The translations under genes were made by a program, and so were the position numbers. Positions 1 to 9,182 of a DNA stretch of 64,000 nucleotides are shown piece after piece. The notes beneath the pieces are model-generated. The model saw only the letters and a list, made by a program, of their open reading frames with translations. It was not told the DNA's origin and searched no databases. Source of the stretch: Acidovorax sp. 210-6 (GTDB taxonomy: Bacteria > Pseudomonadota > Gammaproteobacteria > Burkholderiales > Burkholderiaceae_C); NCBI RefSeq assembly GCF_010020825.1, contig NZ_JAACJE010000001.1, forward strand, positions 124,001-188,000, given 5' to 3'. Numbering within the stretch: position 1 is the stretch's first letter; each line of letters begins with the position of its first letter.

Positions 1-494
1 TGCACCGTGGCCTGCAACTGCATGCTGCGCTCGGCGAGCTGTGCCAGGGCCTGCGCGGACTCGGCGGGAATGCGCCAGACCTGCAACCGATCCAGGCGCG
101 AGAGCTTGGTTTCAATGCCTTTCCACCACACCTCGGCCGCATGGTGGAAGCAATAGACGATCACGGCGTCGGCCTTGCTGCAGGCCTTGGCCAGGGGTTT
201 GTCCTCGGGCTGGCCGACTTCGATCCAGACGCGCTTGCGGCCCGTGAAGTCGGTGAGCGAGGCGTCCGGGTCGTCCGGGTCCGACAGGCCTGCACCAAAG
301 GCCAAGGTGCCATCGCCGTTGCACAGGTCGTTGAGCTGGTGCGCGGCCAGGGCCAGCGCCGCCAGCCGCACCATCATGCGCTCGTCGGTCTCGCTGGGGT
401 GGCGTGCCAGGGTGAGCGCATGGTCGGCGTAGTAGCCGTGGTCGATGTCGGCGATCGCAAGGTTCGCCTTGAAGATGGTGGATTTGAGGGCCAT
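1..494 (-). CDS. yaeQ: YaeQ family protein (C-terminus cut by window edge)
   Basis: The reverse strand reads from ATG at 494 without a stop to base 3, about 164 codons; the last residues lie outside the window. The N-terminus MALKSTIFKANLAIADIDHG and the segment ARHPSETDERMMVRL are hallmarks of YaeQ, a small protein of about 180 residues with a PD-(D/E)XK nuclease-like fold. Its cellular role is unclear; E. coli YaeQ was first reported as a suppressor of an RfaH defect. It is followed upstream by a dispersed repeat and by purB in the same direction. The family is clear from sequence; the function is not. Confidence 0.88.
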   Translation of the reverse strand, partial: MALKSTIFKANLAIADIDHGYYADHALTLARHPSETDERMMVRLAALALAAHQLNDLCNGDGTLAFGAGLSDPDDPDASLTDFTGRKRVWIEVGQPEDKPLAKACSKADAVIVYCFHHAAEVWWKGIETKLSRLDRLQVWRIPAESAQALAQLAERSMQLQATV

Positions 495-496
495 GT

Positions 497-556
497 GCTA
501 TAGAAAAGGTAGCTGCAAGCGCTTGTTGGATAAGCGCTGGAGGCCAAAATCATTCA
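497..556. repeat. Dispersed palindromic repeat, family A, copy 1
   Basis: The intergenic stretch between purB and yaeQ carries an inverted repeat AGCGCTT (518-524) and AAGCGCT (532-538), flanked by GCTATAGAAAA on one side and GGAGGCCAAAATCATTC on the other. The same core, GCGCTT-spacer-AAGCGC with flanking AATT/ATAGC and GGCC-T-rich motifs, recurs near 7100, 16300, 34230, 39500 and 54200. It lies in a same-strand gap with no other visible feature. Confidence 0.65.
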
Positions 557-562
557 AAAAAA

Positions 563-2684
<2,122 letters not shown>

Positions 2685-2688
2685 CCCG

Positions 2689-2704
2689 CCGGTTTCAGAA
2701 CCGG
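2689..2704. terminator. Hairpin between convergent gene ends
   Basis: CCGGTT (2689-2694) and AACCGG (2699-2704) form a perfect six-pair stem with loop TCAG exactly where the GST and mipA genes converge. It overlaps the mipA stop codon and lacks a T tract, so terminator function is only suggested. Confidence 0.3.
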
Positions 2705-3450
2705 TACAGGTACCCCAGGCGCAGCGCCGACTCGGTGCTGCCGTCCACCAGCGGGCTGTGGCGCGCGCCGCTGCCCAACCGGGTGGCGCTCAGGTCCAGA
2801 TAGACGCTGTGCTGCGGCGCCCAGGTGTAGGTGCTGCGCAGCCCCAGTTCGACATGGGTGGCCGCGCCCGCGCGGTAGGCGGGCCTGCCGGGCAGGGCCT
2901 CGCTGGCGCGCACACCGTAGTAGTAATCCATGGTCTTGCGGTCGTTCCACTGCACGGCCAGGCGCGGTGTCATGCCCACCGAACCCATGCGCCAGGTCCG
3001 TTCGGCGGACAGGCGCAAGCGCTGGCCCTTGCTGTGGCCCGAGGCGTCGGCCAGCCATTCGGCACCCAGGTCGGCCAGGCTGCCGCGCCACAGCACATGG
3101 GCGCCCAGCCACACCCCCGACTTGCGCTCGGCCATACCGTTGAGTACGGGCGCATCGTCGGGCTCATAGCCGTCCTCAAAGGCGTAGCGTGCGCGCAAGG
3201 CCATCACCATCGGGCCGTGCGCTGGGAGCTTGAGGTCCAGCACCGGCTCGGCCACCCGGACCCAGCGGTTTTCGTAGCTCAGCAAGGGAATCACCGTGGT
3301 GCGGGTGCCCATGCCGGCATAAGCCTATTGCTTGAGGTTGACGCCCAGCCCCACGCCCCAGGCGGATTCGGTGGCGGGCTGGGCCAGGGCGGCACCGGCG
3401 CCCAGCAGCGCGGCGGTGCACAGAAAAAGACGCGTTGGCAGCAAGAACAT
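2695..3450 (-). pseudogene. mipA: MipA/OmpV family outer membrane protein, interrupted by in-frame TAG
   Basis: The leftward frame starts at ATG 3450, preceded by AGGAG eight bases upstream, with a clear signal peptide (MFLLPTRLFLCTAALLGAG, then ALAQ). After GVGLGVNLKQ it meets TAG (3327-3325) and then continues in the same frame as AYAGMGTRTTVIPLLSYENR through to a C-terminal LRLGYLYRF, a typical outer-membrane beta-barrel end with terminal Phe. Without the stop the product would be a normal 251-residue MipA/OmpV protein, a barrel implicated in scaffolding of murein enzymes. Family members often have Gln-Lys before Ala-Tyr here, so one AAG-to-TAG change would explain it. The part after the stop could start at an internal ATG (3312) but would lack the signal peptide. 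It sits 42 bases downstream of the lipid operon. Confidence 0.85.
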
Positions 3451-3492
3451 GGCTTCACACTCCTGGATGAACAAGAAACGAAAGGGGACGCG

Positions 3493-3945
3493 TCACTGGC
3501 TGGCACGCTTTTTCAGCCAGCGCATCAGCACGCGCAGGCCCGGCAGCTTTTCGTACAGCTCCTCGGCCGCGTCCCAGTAGTCGCGGTGCAGCGTGATGCG
3601 TTGCGCGTCGTCGAGCACCAGGTGCGTGGCGCCGTGGATGGTCTGTTCCACGCCCTGGGCGTAGGACCGGAAGGCGAAGCGGAACTCCCAGGTCAGAAAG
3701 CACTGTGGCCCCTGCTCCACGCGGCCGGTGATGACGAAGTGCGGGTGCTCCAGTGCCGCAAACATGTGGCGGAAGATGCCCTCGATTGCGGCCAGGCCCT
3801 GCACCTCGTTGAACGGGTCCTTGAAGCGGGCATTGCTGGCGTAAAACTGGCCCAGTTGCGCCAGATCGGCGGGCTGCAGGTGCTCGAAGAAATCCACCAC
3901 GCGGGTGATGGCTTCGGAGGTGGGTGTGGGGCTGGAAGAAGTCAT
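3493..3945 (-). CDS. NTF2-like (SnoaL/nuclear transport factor 2 fold) protein
   Basis: A 150-residue protein with an NTF2-like cone fold: N-terminal helix AITRVVDFFEHL, the strand region YASNARFKDPFNEVQG, and later FLTWEFRFAFRS. Such proteins act as small-molecule isomerases, hydrolases or binding partners, so no reaction can be assigned. Its start codon overlaps the stop of the upstream SDR gene (TGATG), which couples translation. It is the last intact gene of the lipid operon, and NTF2-like genes are regular members of such clusters. Confidence 0.8.
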   Translation of the reverse strand: MTSSSPTPTSEAITRVVDFFEHLQPADLAQLGQFYASNARFKDPFNEVQGLAAIEGIFRHMFAALEHPHFVITGRVEQGPQCFLTWEFRFAFRSYAQGVEQTIHGATHLVLDDAQRITLHRDYWDAAEELYEKLPGLRVLMRWLKKRASQ

Positions 3946-4733
3946 CACAGGCCTGTGAAACGGCGCACCGCCGCAAAGTACGCACGGTAGGGCAGCAGGC
4001 GCAGGCCCAGCAGTACGTTGGTGAAGCGGCGCGGAAAGTGGATGTGAAAGCGCCCCTGCTCCCAGCCGCGCACCACGGCAGCGGCGGCGGCTTCGGGCTC
4101 CAGCAGGGCGGGCATGCGAAAGTCGTTGCCTGCGGTCAGCGGTGTTTCGACAAAGCCGGGGTTCACGATGCTCACCCCCAGCCCCAGCGGGCGCAGGTCC
4201 AGGTACAGCACTTCGGCCAGGTGGATCAGCGCCGCCTTGGTCGGCCCGTAGGCCAGGCCCTGCGGCAGGCCGCGAAAACCCGCCACGCTGCCCACCAGGC
4301 TGATGTGTGCTGCCTGGCCCTGCGCTGCCGCGGTGCGCAGCGCAGGCAGCACAGCGTCCAGCAGGTGCAGGGCGCCGATGTAGTTCACGGCCAGGTGCTG
4401 TTGCATCACGCCCAGGTTCCAGGCGTTGGCGCGCAGCGGCTGGTAGGTGCCCGCGCAGTAGCACACCAGGGTGGGCGTGCCAGCGGCCAGCACCTGGGCC
4501 GCGCAGCGCTGCACCTGGGCAGGGTCGGTAGCGTCGCAGGGCAACGCCTGGCTGCCGGGGTGGGCGGCCACAAAGTCCTGCAGTGCTTGGGCGTTGCGTG
4601 CCGACACGATCACCTGCGCCCCGCGCGCATGCAGCAGGGAGGCCGTGGCGCGGCCAATGCCGCTGGAGGCCCCCACGATCCACACGCGGCGGCCCTGCCA
4701 GTGGCGCAGGGGCGGGTTCAGGGCCAGGGTCAT
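3945..4733 (-). CDS. Short-chain dehydrogenase/reductase (SDR)
   Basis: A 262-residue classical SDR. The cofactor motif is VGASSGIGRATA near residue 20, the CAG motif (NAG equivalent) is in VCYCAGTYQP, and the catalytic Ser and Tyr-x3-Lys are in SLVGSVAG and YGPTKAAL. The C-terminal FHIHFPRRFTNVLLGLRLLP is like SDRs found beside Cfa-type enzymes. It should oxidise or reduce a hydroxyl/keto group with NAD(P); in this operon a lipid-derived substrate is a reasonable inference. The start overlaps the preceding DUF3833 gene by ATGA and the stop overlaps the NTF2-like gene. Confidence 0.9.
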   Translation of the reverse strand: MTLALNPPLRHWQGRRVWIVGASSGIGRATASLLHARGAQVIVSARNAQALQDFVAAHPGSQALPCDATDPAQVQRCAAQVLAAGTPTLVCYCAGTYQPLRANAWNLGVMQQHLAVNYIGALHLLDAVLPALRTAAAQGQAAHISLVGSVAGFRGLPQGLAYGPTKAALIHLAEVLYLDLRPLGLGVSIVNPGFVETPLTAGNDFRMPALLEPEAAAAAVVRGWEQGRFHIHFPRRFTNVLLGLRLLPYRAYFAAVRRFTGL

Positions 4734-5269
4734 GGGCTGCGCCGGGAGAACGACAGGGTGACTTCGCCCAGCGTGACGCCGAACTTGCGCATGGTGGCGC
4801 GGTTGAGCATCACGCGCTCGTCGATCAGGTACATCCAGTCGTCGAACTGCACCTCGATCACGCGCCCGTCCACCGGCAGCGCCAGCGTGTACTGCCAGCG
4901 GAAGGCGTTGCCCACGGTGCGCCCCTCGGCGGTGCCCACCACATCGTCGGCGCGGCCGGTGTAGCGCCCGTCGGCGTGGCGCGTGAGCCGCCACACGCGG
5001 CGCTGGGTGCTGCCGTCGGAATAGGTGAAGGCCTCGTCCAGCACGCCCTGGTCGCCCTCCCAGCGGCAGTCCATCACCACCGTGAAGCGGCGCACGATCT
5101 GGCCGCTGCGGTCCTGGAAGATGCCGTGTGCATCCACCACGCCGTTGAAGTAGCGCGCCAGGTCCAGCACCGGGCGCTCCTGGGCATAGCCCTCCAGCGA
5201 CTGGCTGGCACAGGCACTCAGCCACAGGGAGGTGCTGGCCGTGGCGGCAATGAAAAGGCGGCGTCGCAT
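4730..5269 (-). CDS. DUF3833 family lipoprotein
   Basis: A 179-residue protein. MRRRLFIAATASTSLWLSAC is a lipoprotein signal peptide with lipobox LSAC (Cys20), so it should be membrane anchored. The rest matches DUF3833: LDLARYFNGVVDAHGIFQD, FTVVMDCRWEGD and later DDWMYLIDERVMLNRATM, predicted as a lipocalin-like beta-rich fold. The biochemical function is unknown. The family co-occurs with the FAD oxidoreductase/DUF1365/Cfa-like set, as here. The start overlaps the stop of the transporter gene (TGATG) and the end overlaps the SDR start (ATGA). Confidence 0.85.
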   Translation of the reverse strand: MRRRLFIAATASTSLWLSACASQSLEGYAQERPVLDLARYFNGVVDAHGIFQDRSGQIVRRFTVVMDCRWEGDQGVLDEAFTYSDGSTQRRVWRLTRHADGRYTGRADDVVGTAEGRTVGNAFRWQYTLALPVDGRVIEVQFDDWMYLIDERVMLNRATMRKFGVTLGEVTLSFSRRSP

Positions 5270-6567
5270 CACAAACTCCTTGGGGCCACCAGGGCCGTGG
5301 GCGCGGCACGTGGCCGCAGGATCAGCAGGTACAGGCAGGCGGCGGCCAGCAGCTTGAGCGCGCAGGGCAGCACGGCGTAGGCCAGGGTCAGCGGCAGCAG
5401 CGCGTCTTCGCTGCGCGCACCGGGGGCATAGCCCCACAGGCCCAGCAGCGGCAGCGCCAGCCCGGCGGCCAGCGCCAGGTTGAGCTTGGCCGCCAGGTTC
5501 CACCAGCCGAAGTAGGCGCCGCCGTGGCGCGCATCGCCGCCGTCCTGCGCAATCACTCCGGCCAGCAGCGCGCCGGGCAGGGCCAGGTCGGCGCCCAGGG
5601 CCAGGCCCGAGAGCACGCACACCAGCGCAAAGGGCCAGGCATCGCCCGCGCCCAGCGTGGCCGCGCCGATGAACACCGCCACCGACAGCAGCATGCCTGC
5701 CAGCCAGGTGCGCGCCAGCCCCCAGCGCGGTACGGCGCGCAGCCACAGCGGCATGGACAGCGCCGCGCTCAGAAAATACGCACCCAGAAAGGCGCCTTGC
5801 ACGTTGGCGGGCAATTGCAGCCGGTCATCGATGAAGAACAGCACCAGCGTGGCCGGTATGGCACTGGCAATGCCGCTGGGCACGAACACCGCCATCAGGC
5901 GCCGAAACGCCGCCTGGCGCCAGGGTTGCCAGAGGGCGGACCAGGGCATGGCCGCACCCGCACTCGGGGTCAGCGCCGGGCGTGGTGCCCGCGCCCAGGC
6001 CAGCCACCCGGCTGCCAGCAGCACGGCCAACACGGCCACCAGTGCGCCTACCCCTGCCAGCGATGACAGCACGGAGGCGAGTACCACGCCCACCAGCGCA
6101 GCCGCCTCGCGCCAGGCGACGATGCGGCTGCGCTGCGCCTCGTTGCCGCCCAGCAGTGCGCCCCAGGCCTGGTGCGCGATGCTGACCAGGCTGTAGGCCA
6201 GGCTGGTGACGAGCAGTGCCGCCAGCGCCCAGGCCGCCAGCGCCTGCACACCGCGCACGGGCGGCAGGAACAGTGCGGCCAGGCCCAGCGCCAGCACCGC
6301 GCAGGCCAGCGCAGCAGCAGTCAGCAGTGCGCCGTGGGAGCGTGCCAGCAGCCGGTCGCTCCAGCGCCCCAGCAGCGGGTCGGTGAAGGCGTCGAACAGC
6401 CGCGCCGCCAGCAGCACAGCGCCCAGCGTGGCCAGCGGCATGCCGTACTGGCTGGCGTAGTGGTGCGGCAGCAGCACGTACAGCGGCAGCGCCACAAAGG
6501 CCAGCGGCATGCCCAGCAGGCCGTAGTGCAGGCCCTGGGCGGTGCTGAGCGAGGTGGTGGCGGTCAT
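5269..6567 (-). CDS. MFS transporter, GPH (sugar:cation symporter) type
   Basis: A 432-residue protein with about 12 hydrophobic segments. Near residue 58 it has LFDAFTDPLLGRWSDR, the MelB/GPH signature between helices 2 and 3. It starts MTATTSLSTAQGLHYGLLGM and ends with basic residues. Family members move sugars or other solutes with a cation. In this operon the cargo may be a lipid precursor or product; a GPH-type transporter is also present in the Rhodobacter sphaeroides sigmaE-ChrR operon. It is translationally coupled to DUF3833 and lies 21 bases after the chalcone-isomerase-like gene. Confidence 0.88.
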   Translation of the reverse strand: MTATTSLSTAQGLHYGLLGMPLAFVALPLYVLLPHHYASQYGMPLATLGAVLLAARLFDAFTDPLLGRWSDRLLARSHGALLTAAALACAVLALGLAALFLPPVRGVQALAAWALAALLVTSLAYSLVSIAHQAWGALLGGNEAQRSRIVAWREAAALVGVVLASVLSSLAGVGALVAVLAVLLAAGWLAWARAPRPALTPSAGAAMPWSALWQPWRQAAFRRLMAVFVPSGIASAIPATLVLFFIDDRLQLPANVQGAFLGAYFLSAALSMPLWLRAVPRWGLARTWLAGMLLSVAVFIGAATLGAGDAWPFALVCVLSGLALGADLALPGALLAGVIAQDGGDARHGGAYFGWWNLAAKLNLALAAGLALPLLGLWGYAPGARSEDALLPLTLAYAVLPCALKLLAAACLYLLILRPRAAPTALVAPRSL

Positions 6568-6588
6568 GGGGGGACTCTCAGCCTGGCC

Positions 6589-7143
6589 TCAGCGCGGCAG
6601 GGCCAGCAGTGCCTCGCGCAGTGCGGGCTCCGAGGTTTGCGGCGCCAGCCAGATGCCCATGAAGCGCGCGCCAAAGGCGGCATCGGCCACGCTGCCATGG
6701 GGCTTGCCGTTGTGCAGAAACTGCACGCCTGCGCCGGGCCGGTACAGGCCCACCACGCGGTCGCCCGGCTGCACCTGCGGCAGTGCGGCGCGCAACTGCT
6801 GCTCCCAGCGCTGGGCCAGCGCCTCGTCCAGCGGCCCCTGGCGGCGCATTTCTTCGAGCGAGCGTCGGGCGATGGCAGCGGCGTCGAAGCCGCGCCGGTA
6901 GGTCAGCTCCAGCGCCAGCGGGTGGGCGGCCCAGTCCTGTGCATCAAACGCGGGTGGCACCCACAGGCGGGCGTGGTAGATCTCCAGGCCCCAAAAGCGC
7001 AGCACCCCTTCGCCCGCAGGCACTGCACCGGCCAGTGGTGCGCTGGCCTGCACCGGCGCACTGTGTCCGCTGGCATGGGCGGTTTGCATGCAAAAAAAGG
7101 CTGTAGCGCTTATGGATAAAGCGGCAATAGCTATGAATTTCAT
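6589..7143 (-). CDS. Chalcone isomerase-like periplasmic protein
   Basis: A 184-residue protein with an N-terminal signal peptide (MKFIAIAALSISATAFFCMQ, then TAHA). The mature part has the chalcone-isomerase-like family pattern: GEGVLRFWGLEIYHARLWVP, a central PLALELTYRRGFDAAAIA and KPHGSVADAAFGARFMGIWL. Bacterial members are thought to bind fatty acids or other hydrophobic ligands rather than chalcones. It lies inside the lipid operon between the Cfa-like enzyme and the transporter. Unusually, the signal-peptide DNA is itself a copy of the dispersed repeat described at 7096-7146. Confidence 0.82.
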   Translation of the reverse strand: MKFIAIAALSISATAFFCMQTAHASGHSAPVQASAPLAGAVPAGEGVLRFWGLEIYHARLWVPPAFDAQDWAAHPLALELTYRRGFDAAAIARRSLEEMRRQGPLDEALAQRWEQQLRAALPQVQPGDRVVGLYRPGAGVQFLHNGKPHGSVADAAFGARFMGIWLAPQTSEPALREALLALPR

Positions 7144-7146
7144 AGC
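7096..7146. repeat. Dispersed repeat, family A, copy 2 (inside a signal-peptide coding region)
   Basis: This copy reads AAAAGGCTGTAGCGCTTATG followed by GATAAAGCGGCAATAGCTATGAATTTCATAGC. It matches the family pattern of T/A-rich end, AGCGCTTA core, second half-site and an ATAGCTATGAATTTCATAGC end. It covers the first 16 or so codons of the chalcone-isomerase-like gene on the reverse strand. Confidence 0.6.
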
Positions 7147-7157
7147 ATTCTGGGGTA

Positions 7158-8378
7158 TCAGGGCTTGACCAGTGTGTACTGCACCACGTCGATGTCGCCC
7201 ATGGCGAAGGCGGCCTCGCAGTACGCCAGGTAGAACTCCCAGATGTGGGCAAAGCGCTCGTCGTAGCCTTGCTGCAGCACCTGGGCGCGTTCGGCCACAA
7301 AGCGCTCGCGCCAGCGGCGCAGGGTCTCGGCGTAGTCGGCGCCAAAGGCAAACGCGTCTTCCACCTGCAGGCCTGCGGCCTGTGCCGCGCGGCGGAACTC
7401 GGCCGGGCAGGGCAGGCAGCCGCCGGGGAAGATGTACTGCTGGATGAAATCGGTCGAGCGGATGTAGCGCGGGAACAGCGCGTCGTCGATCACGATGCTC
7501 TGGATGCACGCCCGGCCACCGGAACGCAGCAGGCGCGCCACGGTCTCGAAGTAGGTCGGCCAGTAGTCCTGGCCCACGGCCTCGACCATTTCGATGGAGC
7601 AGATGGCATCAAAGGGCGCGTCGTCGATGTCGCGGTAGTCCTGCAGGCGCAGGTCGCCCTGCAGGCCCTGGCGTTGCAGACGCTCGCGCCCAAAGGCGAG
7701 CTGCTCGGTGGACAGGGTCACGCCGGTCACTTGTGCGCCGAATTCATCCGCGGCCTTTTCCGCCAGTGCACCCCAGCCGCAGCCAATCTCCAGCAGGCGC
7801 TGGCCCGGTTGCAGGCGCACCTGCTGCAGGGCGCGGCGCACCTTGGCGTGCTGGGCCTGGGTCAGGTCGCCTGCCAGGTCGCCCTGGAACCAGGCGGACG
7901 AGTAGTTCATGCTCGGGTCCAGCCAGCGCTGGTAGAAAGCATTGCCCAGGTCGTAGTGCGCCTGGATGTTGCTGCGGCTGCCGCGGCGCGTGTTGCGGTG
8001 GAGCAGGTGGCGCAGCCGGTACAGCAGCCGCCCGGCCCAGTGGCCATAGACCATGTCCTGCACGGCGTGGCGGTTGGCGATCAGCAGCTTGAGCAGGTCG
8101 GTGAGCTGCGGCGTGGTCCAGTCGCCCGCAAAGTAGCTTTCGGCAAAGCCGATGTCGCCCGAGCGCAGCGCCGCCGCAAACACGTTCCAGTTGTGCAGCG
8201 TGAGCGCAGCGCTCGGGCCGCCGCCGGGGCCGAAGTGTTGCAGGCTGCCGTCGGGCAGGCGCAGCGTGAGGCTGCCGTGCTGCAGGCGTTGCAGCAGGCG
8301 CAGGGCGGTGCGGGCGCTGGCCGGAATGCCTGGGGGCAGGCACAGGGGTGCGGTGGTGGAGGCAGAAGGGCTGTGCAT
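7158..8378 (-). CDS. Cfa-like SAM-dependent fatty-acyl methyltransferase
   Basis: A 406-residue member of the cyclopropane-fatty-acyl-phospholipid synthase family, acting on membrane phospholipid acyl chains with SAM. Motifs include YDLGNAFYQRWLDPSMNYSS near residue 140, the SAM-binding LLEIGCGWGALAEKA near 195, CSIEMVEAVG and YIFPGGCLPC. Where E. coli Cfa has His266 in LLHTIG, this protein has CIQSIVID. That Gln-containing version is typical of relatives that methylate (mycobacterial Rv0447c, actinobacterial tuberculostearate enzymes) rather than cyclopropanate, so the product may be a methylated or furan fatty acid. AGGAG precedes ATG 8378. It follows DUF1365 after 24 bases. Confidence 0.9.
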   Translation of the reverse strand: MHSPSASTTAPLCLPPGIPASARTALRLLQRLQHGSLTLRLPDGSLQHFGPGGGPSAALTLHNWNVFAAALRSGDIGFAESYFAGDWTTPQLTDLLKLLIANRHAVQDMVYGHWAGRLLYRLRHLLHRNTRRGSRSNIQAHYDLGNAFYQRWLDPSMNYSSAWFQGDLAGDLTQAQHAKVRRALQQVRLQPGQRLLEIGCGWGALAEKAADEFGAQVTGVTLSTEQLAFGRERLQRQGLQGDLRLQDYRDIDDAPFDAICSIEMVEAVGQDYWPTYFETVARLLRSGGRACIQSIVIDDALFPRYIRSTDFIQQYIFPGGCLPCPAEFRRAAQAAGLQVEDAFAFGADYAETLRRWRERFVAERAQVLQQGYDERFAHIWEFYLAYCEAAFAMGDIDVVQYTLVKP

Positions 8379-8402
8379 GGCGGTTCTCCTGGGGCTGCGC
8401 GT

Positions 8403-9182
8403 TCAGCGCGTCACGGATTCGGTGGGGGCGGGCGGCTTGGTGTGGAAACCCACACGCAACAGCCACAGGCGCAGCGCCTGCCAGTGGATGCGTGCGATCA
8501 CCGCCAGTGTCATGACCGGGTAGCGCCACAGCGCGCGGCGCAGGGTTTGGGGCGTCACGGGTTCGAGCCGACCGCTCACGCTGGTGTGCAGCAGCAGGCC
8601 CTGCTCGTCGTTCAAATCAATGTGTACCTGGCTGCGCGGCAGGCCGTCGCGGGTGCTGTGGGTCTGAAAGCGAAAGGCGTAGTTGCCACGCACCTCACAA
8701 AAAGGCGACACATGAAAGACCTTGCGTGCCGTCAGCGTGGCGCCGGTTGGGGGGTCTTCCAGCAGGTAGCAGTGGCGCTCGCCAAAGGTGTTGTTGACCT
8801 CGACCACGATGGCGCGCAGCGTGCCGTCAGCGCGGTGGCAGTACCAGAAGCTCACGGGCTTGAAGGTGTAGCCCCACACGCGCGGGTAGCAGTGCAGCCA
8901 GATGTCGCCGTCGGCATCGTCAATGCCTTCGCGGCGCAGCAGTTCCAGCAGCCAGGCCAGCGCGCCGCCTTGCTGTGGGCTGCGCCCGTCGCCATGGTCG
9001 CGGTCGTAAAAGCTGATGGGTGCGGGCCGGTTGCATGCCAGCGCAGTCTGCTGCGCCAGGGCGCGCATGGGCAGCAGCAAAAAGAAGGTGCGGTAGGTGA
9101 AGGCGTGGGTGCGCGGCCGCAGGCGGCGGTGGTGCACATGGCCAAAGCCCAGGTGCGGCAGTGCGGGCAGTGGGCGGTTCAT
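8403..9182 (-). CDS. DUF1365 family protein
   Basis: A 259-residue protein with DUF1365 features: an N-terminal FGHVHHRRLRPRTHAFTYRT, then YDRDHGDG, YPRVWGYTFKPVSFWYCHR and VEVNNTFGERHCYLL. The function is unproved. The family sits almost invariably between an amine-oxidase-like FAD protein and a Cfa-like enzyme (Rv0448c in M. tuberculosis), as here, so it probably takes part in acyl-chain modification. Its ATG overlaps the stop of the FAD oxidoreductase by four bases (ATGA). Confidence 0.88.
   Translation of the reverse strand: MNRPLPALPHLGFGHVHHRRLRPRTHAFTYRTFFLLLPMRALAQQTALACNRPAPISFYDRDHGDGRSPQQGGALAWLLELLRREGIDDADGDIWLHCYPRVWGYTFKPVSFWYCHRADGTLRAIVVEVNNTFGERHCYLLEDPPTGATLTARKVFHVSPFCEVRGNYAFRFQTHSTRDGLPRSQVHIDLNDEQGLLLHTSVSGRLEPVTPQTLRRALWRYPVMTLAVIARIHWQALRLWLLRVGFHTKPPAPTESVTR

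Noticed and set aside
3325-3327. Amber codon in mipA as programmed recoding (readthrough or pyrrolysine)
   Set aside because: No recoding element or special downstream structure is visible, and a one-base change from the usual Lys codon is simpler.
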